Source: Lewinellaceae bacterium
GTDB lineage: Bacteria > Bacteroidota > Bacteroidia > Chitinophagales > Saprospiraceae
NCBI GenBank assembly: GCA_020636195.1
Contig: JACJYH010000001.1
Span: 124,001 to 188,000, forward strand
Reading direction: 5' to 3'
DNA length: 64,000 bases
Shown: piece by piece, positions 54,155 to 63,018 of the stretch
How the letters are laid out: each line of letters starts with the position of its first letter
Numbering within the stretch: position 1 is the stretch's first letter
The notes under the pieces: generated by a model
What the model saw: only the letters and a program-made list of their open reading frames with translations
The model's database searches: none
Told to the model about the DNA's origin: nothing
Program-made: the position numbers and the translations under genes

Positions 54155-56533
54155 CTATTTTGAAATGGAAACGGTATTATTACTTAATGCAGGGTCAATG
54201 TGAATCATGGACTTATTCAAATGATCACCGCATTTTTTAAATGTAATTTTCTTGCTTTTTTCCCCTGAAACAATTCCGATGGGCTGAGCTAAACTTGCGT
54301 CAAATTCACAATTTTCAAATCCTATATTCTGTGCATTAAAAAGATTGAACAGATCACCTTCAGCATGTACAAATTTCACATTCGTAAATTTTATACCATT
54401 TGCTTCATTGATGTCAATGCCTTTTGTGGTATTTAAACTGGAGTTTTTGATGTGCACGTTTTCGAGATTACTTTCCGGAAGTCCTGATATTCCGAGAGAT
54501 CTTTCAGCACCATTACAATGGATATTTTCTAAATAAAAATCTTTAAAAACCGGAGTGGTTTCAGAAAATGGCATCGGAGCATACGCTTCTTTCTTTCTCT
54601 CTTCACCCGGTAAGGCTATTGGGTCTTTTGCAGCATAAAACATATTGAATAAGATGGCTTCACCAACGATACCCGCCATATTTATATTTGAAATGTAGAT
54701 ATCGCTCACCAAACCACCACGACCTCTAGTGGTTTTAAATCTCAAGCCAATATCTGTACCTTTAAACGTACAATTGTCCACGTAAATATGGTTGACACCT
54801 CCGGACATCTCTGATCCGATGACAAAACCACCGTGACCATGTATCACTTTTGTATTCGTAATGATCCAATGTTCTGTAGGGATATTCCTCTTTCTACCAT
54901 CTTCATCTCTTCCGGATTTGAGCGTGATGGCGTCATCTCCGGTATCAAAATAACAATTGTCTAACTTCCCATATCGACAGGATTCCAGATCAATGGCGTC
55001 ATTATTTTGTCCATACCAAGGATTATTTACTGTGACCTGAGACACTGTTGTATGGTTACACATCAGTGGATGTATGGTCCATGCAGGAGAATTCAACAAG
55101 GTCACACCTTCTATCAATACTAGGTCACAAGAAATAAAACTGATCATATTGGGTCTTAGAAAATCTCTGACAGCTTTATAATCTTCAAGTGATTTACCGG
55201 ATGTTATTTTCTTTGCCCAATCCGATTCCCAACCCACCTTCGAAGCTTCCGACGGATACCATGTTTTCCCGTCATTAACGCCGCCAGATTTGATGAGTCG
55301 CTTCCATTCTCCCTCTGTGAGCTTGTCTTTTTTGACAGACTTCCAGACATGACCTGCGCCATCTATCGTTCCATTACCCGTTATGGCTATATTGGTACAG
55401 TTCTTTGCTGAAATAGGTGCTTGACATCTATAGGCATCCTGCCCTTCCCAAGTTGTCTCTACTATCGGATAGTCATCTCTATCTGTTGAAAATTGCAGCA
55501 TCGCACCATCTGCCAAATGTAAATTGATCCCATCTTTCAAAACTAATGGCCCTGAAATCCAAAATCCGGTCGGTATGAGTACTACGCCACCACCCAGATT
55601 TGCGGCATTGTCAATAGCTGATTGTATTGACTTTGTATTGTTGATCACAGCAGATGAAATGGCTCCATATTTTTGTATATCAAAAGTGTCGCAACGAAAA
55701 TACGGTGTTGCGACATTGGGTAATTCAAAAGCGTATTTGTTTGAATTGAACGATTTTTTTAAAAAATTTCTTAATGGATGCTTTTGATTCATCAATTCTT
55801 GAGCAGCTGCGGCAGCGATGCATCTCGCGCCATAAGGAGAGAAATGGGTGTTGTCGTTCACTCCATCCGGAAATTTATCAAAGATGTTTCCTTTGAATTG
55901 CATGAATAAATGCTTTGATAATTCTGGCCCATGTTCTTCCAATATTTTCTGACTAGCTTGGTGCATGTCTAGTAAATCTATATGCATGGATTTTGCGATC
56001 TCGCGAACTACTGAAGGATAATCACCGTGACCATCAACCAACTTACCAGCCGAATCAAAATTTCTTCTATAAACCGGAGTAGCTAATATAGGAATGGCAC
56101 CGATCTCTTTTATTTCATTAATATAGTTGATTAGGTTTTGCTTGTAGGCTGTTTTTGCCGGCGCATATCGAGTTGTATCATCTTCTTTTGCATCGTTGTG
56201 TCCAAATTGCAGGATGACATAATCGTCCTTTTTAAGCTGATTTTTAAGTTCTTTCCAATGGCCTCTGTCTCTAAAACTCTTCGTAGATCGTCCGTTCACA
56301 GCATGATTATGAATTTCCACTTGGTCAGTAAAATATTCGTCGAAAACTTGTCCCCAACCTGTTTCAGGAGCATCTGAAGCTTTCTTATTTGCCATTGTGG
56401 AATCACCCATCATAAATACCCTCACTTTCGGATTTGGTTGTATCCAAGCAATCAACAAAATGCTACTAAATACGATATATACTGTTTTACTCAAAACATT
56501 TGTTTTTAATCCGATAAATATTTTATTCTTCAT
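54155..56533 (-). CDS. Fusion of rhamnogalacturonan acetylesterase (CE12) and GH28 polygalacturonase
   Basis: From the ATG at 56533 the 792-residue protein has an export signal (about 1-30) and an SGNH esterase domain: GDST at 43-46 with the nucleophile Ser, NGRSTKSF at 80-87, GHND at 111-114 and DNTH near 224-227, matching YesT-type acetylesterases. From about 275 a GH28 right-handed beta-helix follows with NNDAID near 510, GDDAI near 530, GHGG near 564 and RFKT near 597, the usual catalytic set. One chain should remove acetyl groups and hydrolyse the uncovered galacturonan or rhamnogalacturonan. There is no T9SS tail, so it is probably periplasmic. It overlaps the GH43 gene by 11 bases. Confidence 0.9.
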   Translation of the reverse strand: MKNKIFIGLKTNVLSKTVYIVFSSILLIAWIQPNPKVRVFMMGDSTMANKKASDAPETGWGQVFDEYFTDQVEIHNHAVNGRSTKSFRDRGHWKELKNQLKKDDYVILQFGHNDAKEDDTTRYAPAKTAYKQNLINYINEIKEIGAIPILATPVYRRNFDSAGKLVDGHGDYPSVVREIAKSMHIDLLDMHQASQKILEEHGPELSKHLFMQFKGNIFDKFPDGVNDNTHFSPYGARCIAAAAAQELMNQKHPLRNFLKKSFNSNKYAFELPNVATPYFRCDTFDIQKYGAISSAVINNTKSIQSAIDNAANLGGGVVLIPTGFWISGPLVLKDGINLHLADGAMLQFSTDRDDYPIVETTWEGQDAYRCQAPISAKNCTNIAITGNGTIDGAGHVWKSVKKDKLTEGEWKRLIKSGGVNDGKTWYPSEASKVGWESDWAKKITSGKSLEDYKAVRDFLRPNMISFISCDLVLIEGVTLLNSPAWTIHPLMCNHTTVSQVTVNNPWYGQNNDAIDLESCRYGKLDNCYFDTGDDAITLKSGRDEDGRKRNIPTEHWIITNTKVIHGHGGFVIGSEMSGGVNHIYVDNCTFKGTDIGLRFKTTRGRGGLVSDIYISNINMAGIVGEAILFNMFYAAKDPIALPGEERKKEAYAPMPFSETTPVFKDFYLENIHCNGAERSLGISGLPESNLENVHIKNSSLNTTKGIDINEANGIKFTNVKFVHAEGDLFNLFNAQNIGFENCEFDASLAQPIGIVSGEKSKKITFKKCGDHLNKSMIHIDPALSNNTVSISK

Positions 56534-58127
56534 TTTTAACTTTAAAATACTCAGCTTCGACATAGGAATCAGTGCTTCCGGTAGTGAATAATCCTACTTT
56601 CGCACCTACCCATTTGCCTTCTTTTGCAATAAACTCCGTTCCGATTTTTGAGTAAGTGTTTCCATCCAAACTATATAAAAATGAACAAAATGCTTTTGGA
56701 ATTACTTCCCCTTCTATTTCTTTGCTTGTTACTTTTACACCCAAATATATCTCATCATCAGAAATAGTCACCGTTTCTGAGATAGGATATTCGGGCCTTT
56801 CCTTTTCGGCTTGTTTACATTCTATTACCTTGATATTGTACTGATCTGAATCAAATTTTTCGATGGCGATATAGGCATAATCAAGGCCAAAAATGATGAG
56901 TCCGGCTTGATCTCCCATATGAGTTGAGTGTAAAGCAAGTTTTGTTTTAACAGAAAAGTCACTCGCCGGAAACTTCTGTAACATCATGTTAGGTTGCATC
57001 CAAAAATTTACATCATTTACTTTTGGAATGGAATGTAATATCAATTTTCCGTTTCTAAGCGAATACCATTGTGTGTCAACGTTTGCCTGCCACTGCCATT
57101 GAAGACCAAGAGTTTTAGTATTAAAATCATCACTAGTCTGAAGCCTTGATGTATCAACTACCTGATTGGGCATGCTGAATGCACTTACCGGTTCACCTAT
57201 TCCATTTCCATCGAAGTCCTTCCCAATCACAGGCCAATCGTCATGCCAAGTCATCGGTTGCAGGTGAATTATCCTACCATAAGCACCTTTATCTTGAAAA
57301 TGTACAAACCAATCTCTACCATCTTGCGCTGTCACCCAACCACCTTGATGTGGTCCATTGATTTTTGTGGTGCCTTGCTCCAAAACTATTTTATCTTCAT
57401 AGGGACCAAAGATGTTTTTTGACCGCAAAACTGTTTGCCATCCAGTGGCAACACCACCAGCCGGAGCAAATATGTAATAGTATCCATTTCTCTTGTACAG
57501 TTTTGGGCCTTCAATGGTATTGTGCCTTTGTGGATCATTGAATACGATAGTAGAAGTTCCCAATATTTCACGACCATCCTGTGACATTTCATTCATCAAC
57601 AGAACACTCTTGAGGCCAACGCGACTATTGGCATACGCATGCACCAAGTACGCTTTGCCATCTTCGTCCCAAAAAGGGCAAGTATCGATCCAACCTGTCA
57701 CTTTTTTGATCAGTTGCAATGGAGTCCACGGCCCTTTCGGGTCAAAAGCTGTGGTCATGAAAACGCCTCTATCAGGATCTCCAAAATAAATATAAAATAC
57801 ACCATTGTGATGTCTCAGGCTTGGCGCCCAAATTGCATTGCCATGTTGAGGCGTTTTAAAAACAGGATCAGGATACGACAACGCGGCATGTCCAATAATT
57901 GTCCAATGCACCAAATCTTTTGAATGTAAAATCGGCAACCCCGGAAAATGACTAAAACTTGAAGATGTCATATAATAATCATTTCCAACTCTGATCACAT
58001 CGGGGTCTGAATAGTCCGCATGAATAATAGGATTTGTATAATATTTTACGCCATCGTTTTGTGCAACACATTCCTTGCCAACAACGCTGGCAATGATTAA
58101 AATCCAATATGTGATGCTGACTTTCAA
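56523..58127 (-). CDS. GH43-family beta-xylosidase/alpha-L-arabinofuranosidase
   Basis: The 534-residue exported enzyme has a signal peptide (to about Ala22) and a five-bladed propeller starting YYTNPIIHADYSDPD with catalytic base D41, a middle Asp in CPFWDEDGKAYLVHAY near 154 and the acid Glu in IEGPKLYKRNGYYY near 204. The C-terminal 190 residues form the concanavalin-like GH43 extension (GLQWQWQANVDTQWYSLRNG to LFTTGSTDSYVEAEYF). Such enzymes release xylose or arabinose from side chains; in a pectin operon arabinan or xylogalacturonan side chains are likely, but this is inference. It lies 8 bases after the pectate lyase gene. Confidence 0.88.
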   Translation of the reverse strand: MKVSITYWILIIASVVGKECVAQNDGVKYYTNPIIHADYSDPDVIRVGNDYYMTSSSFSHFPGLPILHSKDLVHWTIIGHAALSYPDPVFKTPQHGNAIWAPSLRHHNGVFYIYFGDPDRGVFMTTAFDPKGPWTPLQLIKKVTGWIDTCPFWDEDGKAYLVHAYANSRVGLKSVLLMNEMSQDGREILGTSTIVFNDPQRHNTIEGPKLYKRNGYYYIFAPAGGVATGWQTVLRSKNIFGPYEDKIVLEQGTTKINGPHQGGWVTAQDGRDWFVHFQDKGAYGRIIHLQPMTWHDDWPVIGKDFDGNGIGEPVSAFSMPNQVVDTSRLQTSDDFNTKTLGLQWQWQANVDTQWYSLRNGKLILHSIPKVNDVNFWMQPNMMLQKFPASDFSVKTKLALHSTHMGDQAGLIIFGLDYAYIAIEKFDSDQYNIKVIECKQAEKERPEYPISETVTISDDEIYLGVKVTSKEIEGEVIPKAFCSFLYSLDGNTYSKIGTEFIAKEGKWVGAKVGLFTTGSTDSYVEAEYFKVKNEE

Positions 58128-58135
58128 TTCAAATC

Positions 58136-59857
58136 TTATTTAAATATAACCACTTTACCAATAATTCCTTTTGATGTGTCAAACCGTAATACATACTCAC
58201 CCTCATCTAAGGTGCCTAAATCCAATACATGATTTTGGAGATTGTTTATCGTTGTTCTATCGTAGGTTTTGATCACCTTCCCCATGAGATCATATACAAT
58301 CATAGATTGCACGTCAATATCTTCAGGTATCAATATGTACATTTGTCCTTGGCTAGGGTTTGGATAGACCGTAATATCACTTTTCGAGGTAGATTCAGAT
58401 GTTGCAGAGGAAATTTCAGCAATGCTATTTATGTAATGTTCCAATTCAGTATATCCATCTGCACCAACAGTGTTTCTATCAGTAGCGTCGTTTGGATTTA
58501 AACCGTTGTCAATTTCCCATTGATCAGGCATTCCGTCATGGTCAGTATCTAACGGTGCAGGCAGAGATTGGTAAGCTGGCAATCCACCCACATCATCAGG
58601 TTTATCTATAATTCCTGAAGGATGGCTTACACCTGTACTGGTGACCGATGCATATCCACTTCCTTCAAAAGTGGCGACTCCATTGAGCATTTCTTGGATG
58701 ATTCTCTTATCTATATCGTCTCTTTTGGGGATAATAGCACCAACTCCCTTTGCGATATTGTCATAAGCATCAGTAGCTGATTCAGATACATAATCGGAGA
58801 TACTGTACGATGTGGTTTTTTTTGCTTTGGCAATCAGGGCAGTGGCGCCGCCCCAACTATCTTTTTGAACACCTTTTGTCCAATTGTCAGCGGTGACATC
58901 AGGATAACCATGTACGTAGTTGCCATTGATATAAAAGTCACCACCCCAAATAGTATCAGTATTATCCACATAATAGCTGGTATAATTCAAGATTCGATTT
59001 CTCTTATTGGAAGAACCACTGCTTGTTAAATTGCCGGGTGTAGCCGGACCAGCTTTGTAATAGTTATTGATCATATTGTATTTGCCTCCTTCCCCACCAT
59101 ATACAGAGTTGATATTGCCCCAATTATAAATGACATTATTGCAAAACTCTAAACTGTCGCCATACTTTTGAGAACTGTATCTTGTTCCATTCAGCCGAGG
59201 AGTTCTGCTCGTATGATGGGCAATCAAATTGTGGTGATAGGTCGTATTTTCACCACCCCAAATGCCTCCATAGCCATGTTTACCTTTGCTGTGATAGGAA
59301 TCGTATAGGCTTTCGCTGATGATCGACCACTGCAAAGTAAAATTCTTTACATCATAAAAACTTGCCACCTCATCTAGTCCCCAACTCATAGAACAATGGT
59401 CGATAATAATATTTTTATAACCACCACTAAAACAATTTAGGGCGTCATCCTCTACTTTATTCACATCGCCCATCCTGAATCTCAAGTATCTCAAAATGAG
59501 ATTGTTGGCTGAAATATTGACTGGATAGCCTGTTATACATATGCCATCTCCGGGCGCTGTTTGTCCGGCAACGGTGATGTTGTCCTTTTTGAAGGAGAGT
59601 TTTGATTTTAAATTGATAACACCAGAAACTCTAAAAACAATGGTTCTATTGGGTTGGCTGATGGCATCTCTCAAGCTACCTGAACCGGAATCGTTAAGAT
59701 TAGTGACTTCATAAACACTGCCGCCTCTTCCACCAGACACATATTTTCCTCCACCATCTGCACCGGGAAATGCAGGTGTTTGCGCTACAGTAAAGTTAAA
59801 ACAGTACAATAGAGACATAAATAAAATGGCTTGTGAAATTTTCTTTATTGATATCAT
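58136..59857 (-). CDS. PL1-family pectate lyase with T9SS sorting domain
   Basis: The 573-residue protein from the ATG at 59857 has a signal peptide (MISIKKISQAILFMSLLYC...) and a beta-helix beginning AFPGADGGGKYVSGGRGGSV with TIVFRVSGVI, KDNITVAGQTAPGDGI and IIIDHCSMSWGLDEV, as in PL1 pectate lyases. A calcium-type DTDHDGMPDQWEIDNGLNPN segment near 440 leads to a T9SS sorting domain (last 75 residues, from VYPNPSQGQMYILIP). It should cut homogalacturonan by beta-elimination at the cell surface or outside. The start at 59857 leaves one base after the upstream gene; the longer reading from 59881 overlaps it. Confidence 0.9.
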   Translation of the reverse strand: MISIKKISQAILFMSLLYCFNFTVAQTPAFPGADGGGKYVSGGRGGSVYEVTNLNDSGSGSLRDAISQPNRTIVFRVSGVINLKSKLSFKKDNITVAGQTAPGDGICITGYPVNISANNLILRYLRFRMGDVNKVEDDALNCFSGGYKNIIIDHCSMSWGLDEVASFYDVKNFTLQWSIISESLYDSYHSKGKHGYGGIWGGENTTYHHNLIAHHTSRTPRLNGTRYSSQKYGDSLEFCNNVIYNWGNINSVYGGEGGKYNMINNYYKAGPATPGNLTSSGSSNKRNRILNYTSYYVDNTDTIWGGDFYINGNYVHGYPDVTADNWTKGVQKDSWGGATALIAKAKKTTSYSISDYVSESATDAYDNIAKGVGAIIPKRDDIDKRIIQEMLNGVATFEGSGYASVTSTGVSHPSGIIDKPDDVGGLPAYQSLPAPLDTDHDGMPDQWEIDNGLNPNDATDRNTVGADGYTELEHYINSIAEISSATSESTSKSDITVYPNPSQGQMYILIPEDIDVQSMIVYDLMGKVIKTYDRTTINNLQNHVLDLGTLDEGEYVLRFDTSKGIIGKVVIFK

Positions 59858-59858
59858 C

Positions 59859-62828
59859 TTAATGTTTCTTGATAAATTCATCTATTTTATTGATCATAGG
59901 GCTGAACCAAGGTTCACAATATATAAAGTTGTGGGGAGCATTTTCAAATTCAAAGAACTCAAAGTACTTCCCTAAACTTTTATATTTTGCTTCGTATTCT
60001 TTATATCCGGCTCTCATTCTTTTTTCCTTACTTGCCAAAAAAAGCGTTGGTGGAGAATTTTCAGAAATATGTGATAATGCAGATGCTTCCTTGAATAAAT
60101 CAAATCTATCCCATTTTCCGGCTCCAAACCACAACGTAGATGCTGAAAGTCGCTTAGAATCATCTCCTTCTTCTGACTCAGGGGCATAAAATGACAATAC
60201 ACCATCGAGATCAATTAACAATTTTATCTGAGGTAGATTTTTATTACCTATTTTCTCACCGTGAAATTTAGTTTTGTCTTGGGTATTAGCAATCAATGCT
60301 GCCAATTGTCCTCCAGCAGAATGTCCCAGAATGGTTAATTTATTTAAGTCCATTGGGTATTCATTTGAATTTTTATATATGAAGGAAAGGGATTCACGGA
60401 TATCTTGGATAGGTGCCGGATAAAGTGCTTCCGTTGACAATCTATAATTTGGAGTAAAACAGATGTATCCTCGTTGGGCAAGCGCATTTGCCATCTGACG
60501 CATCATGGCTTTGTCGCCACTTCTCCATCCGCCACCATGGATAATGACAATAGGAATTTTGGAACTGCCGTCATTTTTGGCAGTGATATCCATTCTTAAT
60601 CCCTCTGATCCAAACATAACTTCCTTTGTAGATATGCCAAGCTCACTGACTTGGGCAAGGCGTGCTTTGGGATCTACTTTCTGATCATCTCTCAGAACTT
60701 TTGTAAGATTATAAGATGTATCAGGTATCTTAGTCAGTCCTGTCAAAATAGGTGGAAAATGTGTTGCATACCATTGAGGATATTCTTTCTCCAACAGATC
60801 TTCGGGCCAGTAGCCATACCATCCATATCCTCGCCTTCGTTCTTCATCAATGGACATGATATCGTCTTTTATTACACCATCTCTTCCACTGAATATTGGT
60901 TTAAAAGTATTTAAATCATAAAATCTTGCCCAAATCGGTTTTGCCTCCACGTCATCAAATAACTCCACATCGTCAAAGCGGTGCTCTTGCTTATTATAAG
61001 TCTTTCTATATCCTTGATGGTGGATGGCAACTTCATGTAAAAAAGCAATCCCTGCTTGAATAGCATGTTTTATGGTATCATTGATGACTTCACTATCCAT
61101 CAAAAATTTGATGATTTCTACACTTTCCTTTGAAGCGTATGACGGATGTTCGTAACTCCTAGCCTTTGCGGGCAAATAAGAATCTTTATCATATTGGGCT
61201 GCCCAAGCTGTGAGTTTCCCGTCATGGTAAAGTTGAGTTTTTAAAATACAAGAAACACCCTTTTCTACGGCATTTTTTGATTCTGACCGCAAGTTTTCTG
61301 ATACGGTAGAGAATTCTTCTTGACCTCTTGCCACGTCTCTAAGCACTTTCAATGCATTGATCATGGCATCGTCGTTATATGTAATTTGTGTCACATAACC
61401 TTTATTATATGGATAAAACTGCGGAAAACCACCATCTTCATATTGCATCTCCAAAAGGTATCTAATCCCCGTTTCTGCAGACTTCAGATAGGCTTCGTTC
61501 ATGGTAAGGCCATAAGTTTTCAAGAGATAACGAATTTCCCTTGTAGTAGCACCATTATCGATGGTACAGTCATCCAAGACTTTTTCAGAAGTTACTTTAT
61601 TGACGGTAGCGTAATCCCAAGTTTCGTGATATGGTGGTGGCTGTGTTTTATTATCTAACGTTTTTGCCCATCCACCACAATTTCTTTGTGCGATGAGCAT
61701 GTTGTCAGCAGCGAGATCAATTTTAAGTTTTGTTGACAATTTGTCATTTCCAGGTATGGGATATTCGTGGCTTTTCAGATATTGAACCGGATGATACCAC
61801 CTATCCATCAGTACATTTTCTCTTGTGAGGACTTTTGCCTCATCTTTAGTTATGTTATTTTTGTACCAATCGTATGTACCGCCTTTCTTTTTACAATTAT
61901 AATAATAAATCCTTTCGCCCCATCTTAAATTATTGTCACCTTTGACATTGTAGATTTTAGCATCAGCCATGTTTTCCGAAAAGGTACAATTGATAAGATA
62001 TAGTTGCGCATCTCGATGATACCTTCCTAATTTGTAACCATCATCTCCTATAAATTCTGAATTTTTAATCACTGACTTAGAATCCATGTACTCACGACCA
62101 TCATGCCAGATTGCTGCGTTTTTGTTATGACAGATAAAATAACAGCGGTCAGCATATGCCCAACCTCTTGGACAATAAAAATCTACACCTCCTTCCATAG
62201 TACAGTTTGTAAAAGTGTAGGTACCGTTTTCTACATCCCAAGGACTCACCGTGTCACCGCCAAAAGAATAAAAATTACATCTATCCACAGTAAGCCTTTG
62301 GGTAGGTGGCATCGTCCTAAGTGCAAATTGATGGCCATCTTTTCTTACTGTTTTGGTTTCGCCGCGGCAGCTTATTTCAAATGGCTCTTTCAGATCAAAA
62401 CCATACGTATTTACAGCTGTAATATTTTGAAGGATGATGTCATTGCCTTTGATATTAATGACAGATGCACCCCAATCATTGTCGTTTTCACATCGGAAAA
62501 TATCCCGCGAAATAGCAAAAATGATATACACTCCATCAACTCTCTTTTGTAGTTTTTTTTGAATTTCATTCCATGATTTTCCAAAAGATGGTTTGCTTTC
62601 ACCAACCAGTTTAACATGGTCAAAATCTATAAATATTTTTTCTTCGTAAATTCCATTTTTAATGTAAATCACCTTTTCTGTCGTATCCTTTTTGTCAAAA
62701 CTCTCCAACGCTTTTTGAATGCTGGTGAATTGGCCGGAATGATCTTTTGCAACAGTGACTACCTTTGAACCAAATAAAATCACTTGGCAATTCAATGTAA
62801 AAAATAATATGAGTTTAAAGGTATTCAT
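59859..62828 (-). CDS. Triple fusion: CE8 pectin esterase-like, PL10 pectate lyase, alpha/beta-hydrolase esterase
   Basis: The 989-residue protein has a signal peptide (1-20) and three enzyme domains. Residues 25-335 are CE8-like (KDHSGQFTSIQKALESF; HQFALR near 163, GGDT near 189, VDFYC near 210, LGRYH near 265); the catalytic aspartates and Arg are kept but the usual Gln of GQDT is Gly and the Trp of GRPW is His. Residues 370-690 are a PL10 pectate lyase (QRNCGGWAKTLDNKTQPPPY, GGFPQFYP, FSGRDGV). Residues 740-989 are an alpha/beta hydrolase with HGGGWRSGDK near 762, nucleophile GHSAGG near 833 and His in APHNF near 965, as in acetyl or feruloyl esterases. One chain may strip esters and cut pectin. 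It appears to be the first gene of the operon. Confidence 0.88.
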   Translation of the reverse strand: MNTFKLILFFTLNCQVILFGSKVVTVAKDHSGQFTSIQKALESFDKKDTTEKVIYIKNGIYEEKIFIDFDHVKLVGESKPSFGKSWNEIQKKLQKRVDGVYIIFAISRDIFRCENDNDWGASVINIKGNDIILQNITAVNTYGFDLKEPFEISCRGETKTVRKDGHQFALRTMPPTQRLTVDRCNFYSFGGDTVSPWDVENGTYTFTNCTMEGGVDFYCPRGWAYADRCYFICHNKNAAIWHDGREYMDSKSVIKNSEFIGDDGYKLGRYHRDAQLYLINCTFSENMADAKIYNVKGDNNLRWGERIYYYNCKKKGGTYDWYKNNITKDEAKVLTRENVLMDRWYHPVQYLKSHEYPIPGNDKLSTKLKIDLAADNMLIAQRNCGGWAKTLDNKTQPPPYHETWDYATVNKVTSEKVLDDCTIDNGATTREIRYLLKTYGLTMNEAYLKSAETGIRYLLEMQYEDGGFPQFYPYNKGYVTQITYNDDAMINALKVLRDVARGQEEFSTVSENLRSESKNAVEKGVSCILKTQLYHDGKLTAWAAQYDKDSYLPAKARSYEHPSYASKESVEIIKFLMDSEVINDTIKHAIQAGIAFLHEVAIHHQGYRKTYNKQEHRFDDVELFDDVEAKPIWARFYDLNTFKPIFSGRDGVIKDDIMSIDEERRRGYGWYGYWPEDLLEKEYPQWYATHFPPILTGLTKIPDTSYNLTKVLRDDQKVDPKARLAQVSELGISTKEVMFGSEGLRMDITAKNDGSSKIPIVIIHGGGWRSGDKAMMRQMANALAQRGYICFTPNYRLSTEALYPAPIQDIRESLSFIYKNSNEYPMDLNKLTILGHSAGGQLAALIANTQDKTKFHGEKIGNKNLPQIKLLIDLDGVLSFYAPESEEGDDSKRLSASTLWFGAGKWDRFDLFKEASALSHISENSPPTLFLASKEKRMRAGYKEYEAKYKSLGKYFEFFEFENAPHNFIYCEPWFSPMINKIDEFIKKH

Positions 62829-62964
62829 CGATAGTGCAGATGAAAAACAAAGTATTTAGAAGGGTTGAAAAAAACGACCATTGTCCAAAAATTGATAGAA
62901 TCATTGATTTGCGATTGCAATACAATTTGAATAGATAAATATATAAAAAGGTAGTAAAAGATGT

Positions 62965-63004
62965 GGATTACGAGCCCAATTTAAATTAAATAGACTCGTA
63001 ATCC
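62965..63004 (-). terminator. Possible terminator after the surface beta-helix gene
   Basis: A 10-bp inverted repeat, GGATTACGAG (62965-62974) and CTCGTAATCC (62995-63004), encloses a 20-base loop that itself contains the palindrome AATTTAAATT. It lies 15 bases after the stop of the partial gene at 63019. The U-tract is poor, so it may instead be an operator or a processing site. Confidence 0.5.
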
Positions 63005-63018
63005 GATTAACCAACTAA

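Noticed and set aside
62103..62552. Plus-strand ORF of 149 codons inside the triple-fusion gene
   Set aside because: It is an antisense shadow of the CE8-like domain.
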